64,000 bases of DNA from NCBI GenBank assembly GCA_963739995.1, contig CAVUCH010000021.1, positions 310,001 through 374,000 of the forward strand. Reading direction: 5' to 3'. Within the stretch, counting starts at the first letter, position 1. Every line of letters begins with the position of its first letter. The notes under the pieces were generated by a model. That model ran no database searches and had not been told where the DNA came from. It saw nothing but the letters and a program-made list of their open reading frames with translations. Positions 17,255-26,351 of this stretch are shown piece by piece. The position numbers were made by a program, and so were the translations under genes. Source of the DNA: CAVUCH01 sp963739995 (GTDB lineage: Bacteria > Acidobacteriota > Vicinamibacteria > Vicinamibacterales > JAENWD01).

Positions 17255-18676
17255 CTACAACGACCAGCCCGGGCGGTACTGATGCTGAAGGTACTGCTCG
17301 GCCTCCGGCAGGTTCGTAACCTTCATGGTCGGTCCATCGAACATGAGCCGCGTGCCCGGGAACCGTAGCGCCACGTTGCCAAGGAGCACCGACTCGGTGA
17401 ATGGACCGGCGTAATCGAAGTTCGACACCGCCTGACCTTTCTCACGGATGGCGTCGAGCCAGTTCTTCTCGTGTCCGGCGCGCCCGCCCGGGACCCTCGG
17501 CAGGCTCTTCGCCGGGCGCGCGAAGGCGGCCATCGCGGTCTCGGGGATGAGCCGCGGGCTCTCCGAGTAGGTCTCGCACCACATCTTGCCCTTGTCGCCG
17601 ATGAAGATCGTCCCCGACTCGGGCAGCTTCCGCTCCGGCTCGAGATCGTCCGGCCTCTCCGGCAGCAGGCCCCCGTCGTACCAGTGCAACTTCACGGGCG
17701 GCATGCCGCCGCGCTCCGGGAACGACAGGTGGATGACCGCCGAGGGCGGATAACTGTCGTTGTAGGCCACGCGGCTGCCGAAACCAGGTTGGCCGGGGGC
17801 GGGGGGAAGGAAATTGTAGGCTTCCGACGCAATCACGCTGGTCGGCGCGCCGAGCTTCAGAATCGTGAAGGCCGCGTCCATCACGTGGCAGCCCATGTCG
17901 CCCATCGCGCCGGCGCCGAAGTCCTGCCACGCGCGCCAGCCGAACGGGTGATAGGTGCGGTTGTAGGGACGCATGGGCGCGGGACCGATCCAGAGGTCCC
18001 AGTCCAGCCCGTCGGGCACCGGGGGCGTGTCGGTCGGGCGGGGCATCCCCTGCGGCCAGATCGGCCGGTTGGTCCAGCAATGCACTTCGCGTACGGGGCC
18101 GATCGCGCCCGCGTCCATCCATTCCTGCATGAGGCGAAGGCCCTCTTCCGAGTGTCCCTGGTTGCCCATCTGCGTCACGACCTTGTACTTCCGCGCGGCC
18201 TCGGTGAGGGCCCGCGCCTCGCTGACGGTTCGGGTCAGGGGCTTCTGCACGTACACGTGCTTTCCCAGCTGCATCGCGGCCATCGCGATCACGGCATGCG
18301 TGTGGTCGGGCGTGGCGACGAGCACCGCGTCGATGTCCTTCTGCTTTTCGAGCATCACGCGCCAGTCCTTGTGGCGCGCGGCTTTGGGATGCCTCTCCAG
18401 CGTGCCGCGCTTCACCATGGCAGCCTTGGCGGCCTCGCTCTCGTCGCAGTCGCACAGCGCGGCGATGTTGTCGCTCTTTTCCACGTTCTCCAGATTCGAC
18501 GTGCCCATGCCGTGCGAGAACCCGACGATCGCGACGTTCACGGTGTCGCTTGGCGCCTGGAACCCGGCGCCGCCCAGCACGTGGCGCGGCACGATCGTGA
18601 TTCCTGCAGCGGTGGCGGCGGTGCCCATGAACGTGCGGCGGGACACCGGGGTAGGGGAGTTCTTCTCGTTGCTCAT
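17255..18676 (-). CDS. Tat-exported Gfo/Idh/MocA oxidoreductase with QKP motif
   Basis: A 473-residue protein. The N-terminal Tat leader is SRRTFMGTAATAAG, followed by IVPRHVLGGAGF, a motif shared almost exactly with the paralogue at 22186. The Rossmann segment is VNVAIVGFSHGMG, where the usual GxGxxG glycines are partly replaced. The catalytic motif reads QKP (GKHVYVQKPLTRTV) instead of EKP. Next comes the large C-terminal domain with GAGAMGDMGCHVMDAAF, in which the family active-site His is present. The ending WSL is close in style to the WELPL end of 22186. Likely periplasmic; sugar-type substrate inferred from family only. Confidence 0.9.
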   Translation of the reverse strand: MSNEKNSPTPVSRRTFMGTAATAAGITIVPRHVLGGAGFQAPSDTVNVAIVGFSHGMGTSNLENVEKSDNIAALCDCDESEAAKAAMVKRGTLERHPKAARHKDWRVMLEKQKDIDAVLVATPDHTHAVIAMAAMQLGKHVYVQKPLTRTVSEARALTEAARKYKVVTQMGNQGHSEEGLRLMQEWMDAGAIGPVREVHCWTNRPIWPQGMPRPTDTPPVPDGLDWDLWIGPAPMRPYNRTYHPFGWRAWQDFGAGAMGDMGCHVMDAAFTILKLGAPTSVIASEAYNFLPPAPGQPGFGSRVAYNDSYPPSAVIHLSFPERGGMPPVKLHWYDGGLLPERPDDLEPERKLPESGTIFIGDKGKMWCETYSESPRLIPETAMAAFARPAKSLPRVPGGRAGHEKNWLDAIREKGQAVSNFDYAGPFTESVLLGNVALRFPGTRLMFDGPTMKVTNLPEAEQYLQHQYRPGWSL

Positions 18677-18812
18677 CGTATGCTCTCCTGCGCGAGTCCG
18701 CCCTTGCGGGGCGGCTGAATTCCGCCGGAACGTTCGTGACGCGGGCCTTTGAGCACCCACGCCCCCACGGCCGGCAGGGCGGCTCCACGCGCGGTCGCGG
18801 GGATGTCGCACA

Positions 18813-19694
18813 TCATGAAGGCCGCCGGCATTGTATCCGCTGCGGCGCGCGTGGGCTCGATCCGGCCGCGTCGCGGACCGGTGCGTGCGCGGGTCGGGGG
18901 GACGCGGGGATGACGGCTGGGGCCGCCGGAACGTGCGGACGCTGGGCGACGCGTTCGCGCCAGATGTGCGCGAGGTCGATGGCTGCACGGGCGAAGTCGT
19001 AGCTGCGGAGCTTCGATCCGGTGATGTCGTGCCACGCCGGGACGACGAGTTCGTACAAGCGATCGCGACGGGCGGGCTCGCCTGGGGCGACCGGCAGCCG
19101 CAGGTAGCGGGCGATCAGCTCCACGTCGAAGATCCACGGGCTGCGGAACGGCTCGCCGAAGAGTGTTGCCGTCGCTCCGTTGACGCGCAGCACCTTCGCC
19201 CCGCACTGCGTATCGTACACCGGCAGATCGAGCGCGTGCGACACGGCCGTGGCGAACACGCGGCCCAGGTAATGCCGCGCCATCCTCCGCCTGACGTCGC
19301 GCCCGAGCAGCATCACGCGGGAGCCGAGGACGAACTCGATCGCCGGACGCCCGCGCAGCACCGCGAGGAAGTCGTCGATCACGCGGAGCGGCGTCGCGAG
19401 GTCGGCGTCCAGGAACCCGACGAGCGCGGCACGCCGCTCGATGCCCGCCAGGATGCCGGCGCGCACCGCCTCGGCCTTGCCGCTCCGCGACGGGTTGCTG
19501 AACGCCTCGACGGAGCCCGGCGCCGCCGAGCACATGCGGGCGAGGATCTCCGGCGTGCCGTCGACACTCCCATCGTCGACCATCAGCAGGCGTACGGTCG
19601 GGTGGGTCGCCGCGAAACGCAGAAACGCCTGAGGGTCGAGGCGGTCCGCCTCGTTGTGGCAGGGTACGACCAGGGCCAGCTCCGGAGGTGTCAT
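18813..19694 (-). CDS. Family 2 glycosyltransferase
   Basis: A 293-residue GT2 enzyme of the dolichyl/polyprenyl-phosphate glycosyltransferase style. It starts with LALVVPCHNEADRL and has LLMVDDGSVDGTPEIL, GKAEAVRAGI, the metal-binding DADLATPL and the acceptor-side region DTQCGAKVLRV. The C-terminus has FDVELIARYLRL and then a proline/arginine-rich tail without membrane helices. Its ATG overlaps the stop of the Agl23-like gene by 4 bp, so it is coupled to it. The pair resembles lipid-linked sugar donor synthesis coupled to a membrane glycosyltransferase. Confidence 0.9.
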   Translation of the reverse strand: MTPPELALVVPCHNEADRLDPQAFLRFAATHPTVRLLMVDDGSVDGTPEILARMCSAAPGSVEAFSNPSRSGKAEAVRAGILAGIERRAALVGFLDADLATPLRVIDDFLAVLRGRPAIEFVLGSRVMLLGRDVRRRMARHYLGRVFATAVSHALDLPVYDTQCGAKVLRVNGATATLFGEPFRSPWIFDVELIARYLRLPVAPGEPARRDRLYELVVPAWHDITGSKLRSYDFARAAIDLAHIWRERVAQRPHVPAAPAVIPASPRPAHAPVRDAAGSSPRAPQRIQCRRPS

Positions 19695-21340
19695 CGCACG
19701 GTCGCCGCAGGCCACAGTGCCACAGCCAGCGCCGGTCCGCAATGCTCGGACGCTGGTGCCGCGGCTTCCCCGCACGCGGGAGGCGGGGCGCCGAGCGCTG
19801 CGCGCGCGAGGAAGCGTTCCCACAATCCGCGCTCGACGTAGAGCGCCAGCAAGACCTCCGGCCTGAGGCCGTAGAACTCCGAAACGAAGCGTTCGCCGAG
19901 TGATGCCTCGAGTCCGGCCGCGTGTTGCATCGATGCGACGATGACCGGCGCCTCCAGGGCCACCGGATCGCCAGGCGCGGCCCAATAGCCGACGTGCGGC
20001 ATCGCCCGGAGGTACCAGGGCAGCGGCCACTGTTCGTACGGCGGCGCGACCACCGACACGCGCATGCGTTCGCCATCCGGATGCGCGGCGGCCAGCTCGC
20101 GGATGCGCGCGGCCATGCGCACGGTATCAGGAACGGTCTGCGCGTACACGTAGGGGTTGCGTGAATCCGCCGCGTAGGTCACCGATGCGCGCCAGGCCTG
20201 CCATCCCAGGTTTGCCGCCGCGAGAGCGAACCCCGCGATCAGCGCGCTGCGGAGCGCACCGGAGGAGATTGCGTGGACGAGACGCGAGAACCCGATTCCC
20301 GCGAGCACGAGCAGGCCGGCGTAGAACGGCAGCAGGTTCCAGGGAGTCTTGTACGGAATGGCCGAGAAGATCGCAGCCGCGATGGCAACGTCGCACGTGA
20401 GGTAGCGGGCCCAGAAGGTGCGGTCCGGACGCGAGCGGTCGGCGCCCCATGCCGTGACCGCACCGGCGATCGCCAGCACGATTACCAGTCCCTCACTCCA
20501 TCGCAGGCCACCGGAGGAGGAGTACGTGAGCAGGCCGATGTAGTAGTGCCACGGGTGCGCGTGGTCCGCAGGGTCGATGCCGCGGCCCAGGTAGGTGCCG
20601 GCCCCGCGGAACGGCTCGAGGACGCTTCCCGGCGAGGCGAGAAAGGACGAGTAGAACAGCGCCGCGATCGACACTGCGACCCCCAGGCTCACGAGCGCTG
20701 CCACTCGCCATCGCCTCTCGGCGAACGGACTCCGCGGCCGTTCAGGTCCGAGCGACCACCACGCGATCGCGCAGGCCGCGAGGGCGGCCGGCAGCACGAT
20801 GACCGAGGTTTCCTTCGTCGCGACCGCCAGGCCTGCCGCGACGCCCGCCAGCGTGGACCACACCAGCCCGCCGCCCAGCGTCACGCGTCCGATGGCGATC
20901 ACGAACGCGAGCGCGAAGCAGGCGAACAGCGATTCCTGGATGAACATCCGTGAATAGAACACCATCGCGGGTGACAGCGCCATCAGGATCGCGCCTGCCG
21001 TCACCGCCGTCCGGCCGATGCCGTCCGACAGCAGCGGCAGCAGCAGGATCGTCGCCGTGCCGAACACTGCGGTGACGCCGCGAAGGGTGCGCTCGTCGAG
21101 GGACGCCAGCGTGGACTGTCCGCGCAGCCAGGCGGCGGGCAGCGACAGGTAGTAGAGGGTCGGTCCGTGGTGGTCCTGGGCGTCGTAGCGGTACTCGCCG
21201 CGTTCGAGCAGCGTGCCGAACTTGACCGCCTGGTTTGCCTCGTCGTGGTGCATCGGACGCACGTCGAGCCGGGCCAGGCGCAGCGCGAGGGCGGCCGTCA
21301 GGGCGATCGCCAGGACGGCGCCCACGCCCGCCCGCGTCAT
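19691..21340 (-). CDS. Agl23-like (TIGR03663) multi-pass membrane glycosyltransferase-type protein
   Basis: A 549-residue integral membrane protein of the PMT/ArnT-like fold. The N-terminal helix is followed by the periplasmic motif MHHDEANQAVKFG, with the acidic residues expected of GT-C enzymes, then DHHGPTLYYLSLP. About ten further hydrophobic segments follow, and a C-terminal soluble region (about residues 410-549) contains YEQWPLPWYLRAMPHVGYW. These features fit the TIGR03663 flippase activity-associated (Agl23) group. It overlaps by 4 bp both the upstream secreted-protein gene and the downstream GT2 gene, forming a tightly coupled three-gene unit. Confidence 0.87.
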   Translation of the reverse strand: MTRAGVGAVLAIALTAALALRLARLDVRPMHHDEANQAVKFGTLLERGEYRYDAQDHHGPTLYYLSLPAAWLRGQSTLASLDERTLRGVTAVFGTATILLLPLLSDGIGRTAVTAGAILMALSPAMVFYSRMFIQESLFACFALAFVIAIGRVTLGGGLVWSTLAGVAAGLAVATKETSVIVLPAALAACAIAWWSLGPERPRSPFAERRWRVAALVSLGVAVSIAALFYSSFLASPGSVLEPFRGAGTYLGRGIDPADHAHPWHYYIGLLTYSSSGGLRWSEGLVIVLAIAGAVTAWGADRSRPDRTFWARYLTCDVAIAAAIFSAIPYKTPWNLLPFYAGLLVLAGIGFSRLVHAISSGALRSALIAGFALAAANLGWQAWRASVTYAADSRNPYVYAQTVPDTVRMAARIRELAAAHPDGERMRVSVVAPPYEQWPLPWYLRAMPHVGYWAAPGDPVALEAPVIVASMQHAAGLEASLGERFVSEFYGLRPEVLLALYVERGLWERFLARAALGAPPPACGEAAAPASEHCGPALAVALWPAATVR

Positions 21341-22008
21341 TTCGCGGGCGTGCCGTAGACTTCCACCTCGACGTAGTGGTTCAGGTCGTTCGTCGTGTTC
21401 CCGTTCGAGTAGAGCCGGACGTACCGGCCGGTCGCGCCCTTCGGGTCGAACAGCTTGCCCTCGGCGACCTCGATGTACTCCTTCTCTTTCCCCTGCGCGA
21501 TCTTCGACGAGTTGTCGTGATCGTTGTTGAAGACCGCTGTCACGCCGGTCTTGAACGCGGCGTCGTTGGAGACCTGGACGATGACGTCGCGGTAGACCCG
21601 CGCCTGGCTGTGATAGTGCCAGGCGAGGATGGCGTGGAGCGCGTGCGGGGCGCCGAGGTCGATCTGCACCCACTGGGGCCCGGGCCCGAGCTCGATGAAG
21701 AACCCATCGCCGCCGGCTTTCTCACCATCCGTGACCATGTCCAGTTCCCCGATGACCGGCTGCATGTCGCTCGAGGTCACCGTCTTCTTCGACGACACCA
21801 GGACAGTGCCCTTCGGGACGAAAAAGGCCGCGCGCGGCTTGCCCGTGACCACCTCCAGGTTGGAGCTCTTGAGGTTAGTGGGCGTGCCGATGAACATCGG
21901 CTTGGGAAGCTTCAGCTTCAGCTCCTCCTTGCCGGAATCGGGCTGCGCACCGAGCGGTGCGAAGGCCAGGACGAACAACAGCGAGGTGACGAGGATGCGC
22001 TTGGTCAT
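21337..22008 (-). CDS. Secreted discoidin-like (F5/8 type C-like) protein
   Basis: A 223-residue protein with a signal peptide (MTKRILVTSLLFVLAFAPLGAQ). The mature part has the sequence order of a galactose-binding-like/discoidin jelly roll: WVQIDLGAPHALHAILAWHY, VIVQVSNDAAFKTGVTAVFN, and GATGRYVRLYSNGN ending in VEVEVYGTPA. It is the first gene of a minus-strand trio. Its stop overlaps the ATG of the Agl23-like membrane protein, so it may bind sugar in the envelope as part of the same glycosylation or glycan-handling process (inference). Confidence 0.75.
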   Translation of the reverse strand: MTKRILVTSLLFVLAFAPLGAQPDSGKEELKLKLPKPMFIGTPTNLKSSNLEVVTGKPRAAFFVPKGTVLVSSKKTVTSSDMQPVIGELDMVTDGEKAGGDGFFIELGPGPQWVQIDLGAPHALHAILAWHYHSQARVYRDVIVQVSNDAAFKTGVTAVFNNDHDNSSKIAQGKEKEYIEVAEGKLFDPKGATGRYVRLYSNGNTTNDLNHYVEVEVYGTPAK

Positions 22009-22185
22009 TGAAGTCTTTCGGACAGGAAGCCGGCGTGTTCAGGTGGTGCGTGTCGCGCGGCCCGGCAGTGCCCGCGGCCGCATACACGCTACTGGAAATC
22101 TTACACCGGTGGCGGAGGTGCGGGCACGCCCCGAGGTGCGCGGTCTCATCGGCCCGCCGGCCCTCGTCGCTCCGACAGGGCGCGA

Positions 22186-23604
22186 TCAGAGGGGCAGTTC
22201 CCACCCTTTGCGGTAGCTGCCCTCGATGAACGGCTGCGCTTCGGGTGCGTTGGTGGCCGCCATGCCCGGCGCGTCCCACTTCACGACCTTGCCCGTCCGC
22301 AGCGCCAGCGTGCCGAGGAGGGCGAACTCGGTGAGCCGCGCCCCGTACTCGAAGTTGCTGCAGGCGGGTGTGCCGCCCTTGCAGGCCTGGAGCCAATCGG
22401 CATGGTGTCCGGCGACGCGGGCGAGCGTCTTCGGGGGGCGCGTGTACGCGCGGTGCAGTTCCATCGGCAGCAGGCGCGGCATCCCGGACCACCCGGCGCA
22501 TGTGAGGATCCCTTTTTCGCCCACCATCATGAGCCCGTTGTCGCCCTCGCCGAGCCGTTGCAGCGGGTCGTCCGGATCGATGCCGAGCGGTGTGGGCGGC
22601 CGGAGGCCGTTGTCGTACCAGTACAGCGTGAGCGGGCCTCTGTTTCCCTGCGCGCCGTACTGATATGTGACAAGGTGGCTTCCCCTGTTCGTCTCCGGAT
22701 CGACGAACGAAGCCCTGGCCTCCATTGTGATTGGCGTGTCGAGGCCGAGCGCATTGAACGCCGGATCGAAATGGTGCGGCGACATGTCGGGCATGCTGCC
22801 GTTACCGAAGTCCCATACCCATCGCCAGACGAACGGGGCGTAGATCCCGCTGTAAGGCCGTTCAGCCCGTGGGCCAAGCCAAAGGTCCCAGTTGAGGCCT
22901 GGGGGCTGGACGGGCGGCCCCTCGCCCGGACCGGGGTTCGTGGCCGACCGCGGATCGCCGCTCCAGGCGTGCACCTCCCGCACGGGACCGATCGCGCCGT
23001 CCGTGATCCACTCGACCGTCTGGCGATGCCCCTCGCTGGAACGGCCATGGTTGCCCATCTGCGTCGCAACCCCCGTTTCCTTCGCGACGCGTGCCACGAG
23101 GCGCGCCTCACGGATGTTGTGGGTGAGCGGCTTCTCGCAGTACACGTGCTTGCCGGACTTCATCGCGAGAATCGAGGCGTACGCATGCAGGTGGTCGGGC
23201 GTGGCGATGAGGACCGCGTCGATGGCCTTTTCCTTCTCGAGCATGACCCGGAAATCCTCGTACGTGGCGCAGGCATAGTTGGGCGTTTTGCCAGAGTAAT
23301 GCTCCTCGATTTCCGCCTTCACCGGCCCGCGGCCCGACTTGCCGGTGTAGTACCACCTGGAGAGGTCCCATTCCTCCGCCGGATCGGCCAGCGCGATGAT
23401 CTGGCAGTCCTCCTCCTGGAAGAGGGCACGGGCGTTGGTCCGGCCCTGGCCGCCCGCGCCGATGATCGCGACGTTCACCTTGTCGCTGGGGGCGACGAAG
23501 CGTGACCCGCCGAGGACGTGCCGGGGCACGATGCTGAACGCGGCTGCGGCGGCGGTGCTCGTTGCGATGAACTGTCGGCGGGTGGCGGCCGGTTTCGTGT
23601 GCAT
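22186..23604 (-). CDS. Tat-exported Gfo/Idh/MocA oxidoreductase
   Basis: A 472-residue protein. The twin-arginine leader is TRRQFIATSTAAAAA, followed by IVPRHVLGGSRF as in the 17255 paralogue. The Rossmann motif VAIIGAGGQGRTNARAL is intact, as is the catalytic motif EKP (GKHVYCEKPLTHNI). The C-terminal domain contains DFGNGSMPDMSPHHFDPAF, the likely active-site His region. Start: two ATGs, at 23610 and 23604; GAAGAGG is placed properly for the second. Together with 14477 and 17255 it makes three Tat-exported paralogues in 10 kb. Probably periplasmic oxidation or epimerisation of a sugar derivative, possibly without free NAD exchange as known for Gfo. Confidence 0.92.
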   Translation of the reverse strand: MHTKPAATRRQFIATSTAAAAAFSIVPRHVLGGSRFVAPSDKVNVAIIGAGGQGRTNARALFQEEDCQIIALADPAEEWDLSRWYYTGKSGRGPVKAEIEEHYSGKTPNYACATYEDFRVMLEKEKAIDAVLIATPDHLHAYASILAMKSGKHVYCEKPLTHNIREARLVARVAKETGVATQMGNHGRSSEGHRQTVEWITDGAIGPVREVHAWSGDPRSATNPGPGEGPPVQPPGLNWDLWLGPRAERPYSGIYAPFVWRWVWDFGNGSMPDMSPHHFDPAFNALGLDTPITMEARASFVDPETNRGSHLVTYQYGAQGNRGPLTLYWYDNGLRPPTPLGIDPDDPLQRLGEGDNGLMMVGEKGILTCAGWSGMPRLLPMELHRAYTRPPKTLARVAGHHADWLQACKGGTPACSNFEYGARLTEFALLGTLALRTGKVVKWDAPGMAATNAPEAQPFIEGSYRKGWELPL

Positions 23605-23981
23605 GGTCATCCTCTTCGTGTCCGGGGTCCGGACAGGCAGCATCATAGAACGATCGAATCGAACCGTTTCCGCCATTTGGCGCACGAACCTGACTGCCCG
23701 CGCCGCTGCTCTGGGGGTTTCCGGGGCCAGGCACCGGCGCTCGGATCTGAAGGTCGGCGCCACACGTGATGCGCGTGGACTTTTCCGATGTCGCGCGGGT
23801 GAAAACCCCCAATGCGCGCGTCCTCGCCGGCGGACCCGCCGATTCCCGCGAGATCCACGGGAATTCGGCACCTCGCGCGGGTACGCGCATTGCCACACAT
23901 TAAGTGTCTCGCGCCGATCGAACCGCCGGGTGGCCGTCGCTGCGCCCGGCCCATGCTATACGGCGTGGGAGGAGGCCGACC
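23605..23981. other. Divergent intergenic region, no gene seen
   Basis: A 377-bp spacer between the minus-strand Gfo/Idh/MocA gene and the plus-strand Usp gene, so it must hold both promoters. Open frames here extend the neighbours without family similarity. No convincing -35/-10 pair or operator dyad could be picked by eye. Confidence 0.4.
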
Positions 23982-24494
23982 ATGATTGCGCTCAAGACCG
24001 TCCTGGTGGCGACCGATTTCAGCGAACTCTCGGAGGTGGCGGTGCGGTACGGTCGCGCGTTCGCGGATGCGTTCCACGCCTCGCTTCACATCCTGCACGT
24101 GGTGCCGGACTCGATGGCGCTCCCGTGGGCGACGCTGGCGGACGGCCTCGCGATGGCGGATGTCCAGCGGCAGTGGGAGCGTGAGGCGAACGAGCGCCTG
24201 CAGCGGATGCTGCCCGAGCGCGAGGCCCTGCACACCACGCTGGTGACCCGGACCGGCGATCCCGTCCGTCAGATCACCAGCTACGCCGTCGAAACCAGCG
24301 CCGACCTCGTGGTGCTCGGCACGCACGGGCGAGGTCCCGTGGCGCACATGCTGATGGGCAGCGTGGCCGAGCGCGTCGTGCGCACGGCGCCGTGCCCGGT
24401 GCTCACTGTTCGGCATCCGCAGCACGAGTTCGTGTCGGAGCGCTTGCTGCCAGTCGAGGCGGCGAAGGCCGCGCCCGTGGCGCAGGCCGGCTGA
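23982..24494 (+). CDS. Universal stress protein (UspA family)
   Basis: A 170-residue single Usp domain. It begins KTVLVATDFSELSEVAVRYG, the standard first strand and helix, and ends with the ATP-binding signature GTHGRGPVAHMLMGSVAERVV (G-x2-G-x9-G-S pattern intact), followed by CPVLTVR. This indicates an ATP-binding rather than UspA-type non-binding member. The ATG follows GGGAGGAGG closely. No linked stress genes identify the signal. Confidence 0.92.
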   Translation: MIALKTVLVATDFSELSEVAVRYGRAFADAFHASLHILHVVPDSMALPWATLADGLAMADVQRQWEREANERLQRMLPEREALHTTLVTRTGDPVRQITSYAVETSADLVVLGTHGRGPVAHMLMGSVAERVVRTAPCPVLTVRHPQHEFVSERLLPVEAAKAAPVAQAG

Positions 24495-24989
24495 TCGGGC
24501 ACATCGGGACCGACGGTGGCAGGGACCGCGAGGTCGCGACGAGCCAGGCGCCTGTCCAGTGCGCCTGACGCGCCCATCTCGTCGGCAGCACGAAAGGACG
24601 ACTGCACAAGCACGAACACGACAACCGCACGGTGACCGGGGGGCGTGCCCTGGAAACCACCAACACGATCACGCGCACTCACGTACCTTTCGCGGCAGCT
24701 CGCTCGAGACGCCGCAGACGTCAACCTCAGCTGCTGCGTGATGAACGCAGTCGCCAGCCCTCGAACCACGCCGCTACAGCCGCGACCGGGCCTTCGGGCC
24801 GGTCGCGGCGCCAGCCACCCGCCGATGTGCGCTGCCGTCCTCGCCGTGATCCTGACGGCGGGCGTGGCGGTGCTGTCCGCGCTGCACGTCGACGTCACCG
24901 ACGATCCCTGCGATGGGCGGCGTATCGTGACGGAAGAGGTCGATCCGCGAACTAGCAGTAATCCCCTGAACGAAGAGGTGTACGCTAAG
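24495..24989. other. Intergenic stretch with weak open frame
   Basis: No recognised gene. A plus-strand frame from 24739 encodes one hydrophobic segment (CAAVLAVILTAGVAVLSAL) and runs without interruption into the FAD-oxidase-like fragment at 24990. It could be a chimeric small membrane protein created by a deletion or rearrangement, or simply open sequence. Confidence 0.3.
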
Positions 24990-25317
24990 CCTGCCTTCGC
25001 CAGTGGCGTGGCGGATATCTGCGAGCTACGCCCTGTCGGCCCCATCGTCTACCGTGGTCCGATCCTCCATCCGTTTGCCGCGGCTGAAGGGGCGTTGCGC
25101 TTCTACAGCGACTTCTCGGCCCAGGCACCTGACGAACTGACGATGTTCTTCGGGTTCCTGCATGCGCTTGATGGCTCTGGCAACAAGCTCGTCGGAATTG
25201 TGGCGGGATATGACGGTCCGCAGGCAGATGCTGAACGCGCGCTGGCGCCGCTCAAGGCGTTCGGGTCGCCGGTGGTCGACGCGATTGGTCCGATCCCGCC
25301 AGTTGCGCGGCCTGGCT
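24990..25317 (+). pseudogene. Fragment of FAD-linked (berberine-bridge-type) oxidase
   Basis: The translated stretch has the substrate-domain pattern of FAD-binding-4/BBE oxidases: LRPVGPIVYRGPILHPF, ALRFYSDFSAQAPDELTMFF, and ALAPLKAFGSPVVDAIGP. The whole N-terminal FAD-binding PCMH domain and the C-terminal berberine-like segment are missing. Similarity stops abruptly at GPIPPV near 25317, where the next small gene begins in another frame. It is therefore a remnant of about 110 codons out of an expected 450-500. It shows that DNA was lost here. Confidence 0.6.
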
Positions 25318-25527
25318 ATGAGCGTGTGGAACGCCGTGATCGGACTCGGGGTGGTGCTGCTTGCCGCTGGCGCGTTCGCGGCCGCCGGTGGACAGCCGGC
25401 CCATGTCCCACGGACGCTGCTGCTCTCGGGCTTCGTAGTCGGATTCGTCTTCGTGAGTACGCGTCGCGCCGTCGCGCGAGGCTACGACGAAGCCGAACTT
25501 CGGCGGACCGTAGCGGCTGATCTATAG
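25318..25527 (+). CDS. Small two-helix membrane protein, hypothetical
   Basis: A 69-residue open frame starting with ATG at the point where FAD-oxidase similarity ends. It contains two hydrophobic segments (VWNAVIGLGVVLLAAGAFAA and LLLSGFVVGFVFVST) joined by a short GGQPAHVPR turn, and ends in a charged helix with DEAELRRTVAADL. No family is recognised. The clear helix-turn-helix hydrophobic pattern argues for a real small protein, but the location beside a pseudogene lowers confidence. Confidence 0.4.
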   Translation: MSVWNAVIGLGVVLLAAGAFAAAGGQPAHVPRTLLLSGFVVGFVFVSTRRAVARGYDEAELRRTVAADL

Positions 25528-25742
25528 GTGCACTCGTCGAGCACGGTGGGCGCGGATGCCGCCTACCGGCCTACACGCCCGACGGCTGCCTGCGGGCCGC
25601 TTCTAGGAGTGGGGCGGGGAGCTCGGCGGCGGCTGGTGAGCCCGTGGCGAAAGGCCGGCTGCATTCGGCCGCCGATGCATCCCCGCCGGCTGCGTTGCTT
25701 CTTCCTCAAATACTGCCCGGTAGTCTCGGCCGTCGCGCCTTG

Positions 25743-25799
25743 CCGGCGGGGCGCCTCCGGGCTCTGGGTGCGACGCCGGTCTTCACCACCGGCTGCTAG
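25743..25799. repeat. Stop-codon-associated intergenic repeat, copy A
   Basis: A 57-bp stretch beginning CCGGCGGGGCGCCTCCG and ending CACCACCGGCTGCTAG. It matches 62326-62383 closely and shares its last ~30 bp with 28882-28914. Its final CTAG provides the TAG stop codon of the minus-strand VOC gene. The preceding 25528-25742 region has no supported gene. Confidence 0.7.
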
Positions 25800-26197
25800 G
25801 CGACGGTTTCCGACGAGATCGTCAGCAAGAACCCGCTCGGATCGGTGACCTCGAACGCCCGGCTCTTCCACTCGGTGTCGTGCGGTTCCGACGTGAGCTT
25901 GATGCCGGCGCTCCGGGCCCGCGCCGCGATCTCGTCGACGTTCTGTGTAGTCGACAGGTAGACCCGCATGCCGATGCCCTTCTTCCGGTCGCGTCCCTTC
26001 TTCCAATCGTCCTGGCTCAAGCCGATCTGGTGCTTGCCCGCGCGCATCATCACGCCCAGCAGTGTCCCGTTGTCTTCCCACCGCTCGTCGACCGTGAAGC
26101 CAAGCGCCTCGTAGAAAGCAATGCTCTTCTGTAAATCGTCGACGGTTAAGCTGGGAAGGATGGTGCTGACCTGCAGAGCTTCTTGCGTTGTTGCCAT
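25796..26197 (-). CDS. VOC-family protein
   Basis: A 133-residue single VOC domain. Blocks: ILPSLTVDDLQKSIAFYEALGF, then GTLLGVMMRAGKHQIGLSQ, and a second half with MRVYLSTTQNVDEIAARAR and FEVTDPSGFLLTISS. Only some metal-ligand positions of glyoxalases are kept, so it may be a non-metal VOC. A strong AAGGAGG lies 5 nt before the ATG. The stop codon TAG is contributed by the end of a dispersed repeat (copy A). Stands alone; substrate unknown. Confidence 0.85.
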   Translation of the reverse strand: MATTQEALQVSTILPSLTVDDLQKSIAFYEALGFTVDERWEDNGTLLGVMMRAGKHQIGLSQDDWKKGRDRKKGIGMRVYLSTTQNVDEIAARARSAGIKLTSEPHDTEWKSRAFEVTDPSGFLLTISSETVA

Positions 26198-26351
26198 GAT
26201 GACCTCCTTGGAGTTCCGTACATTCGCATGCTAGCGGCCTGCCTCGCGGACCTGCAAGCGCGACCGTGACGCATTGAAGTGAGGCTCAATCGACTCGAGC
26301 GGCCAAGGATCGACTCCGCCGTGCGGTGACTCGGCGGATCGCAGGCTCACA

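Noticed and set aside
17471..18718. Plus-strand open frame opposite a Gfo/Idh/MocA gene
   Set aside because: The minus strand encodes a complete family member with a Tat leader; the plus frame has no similarity.
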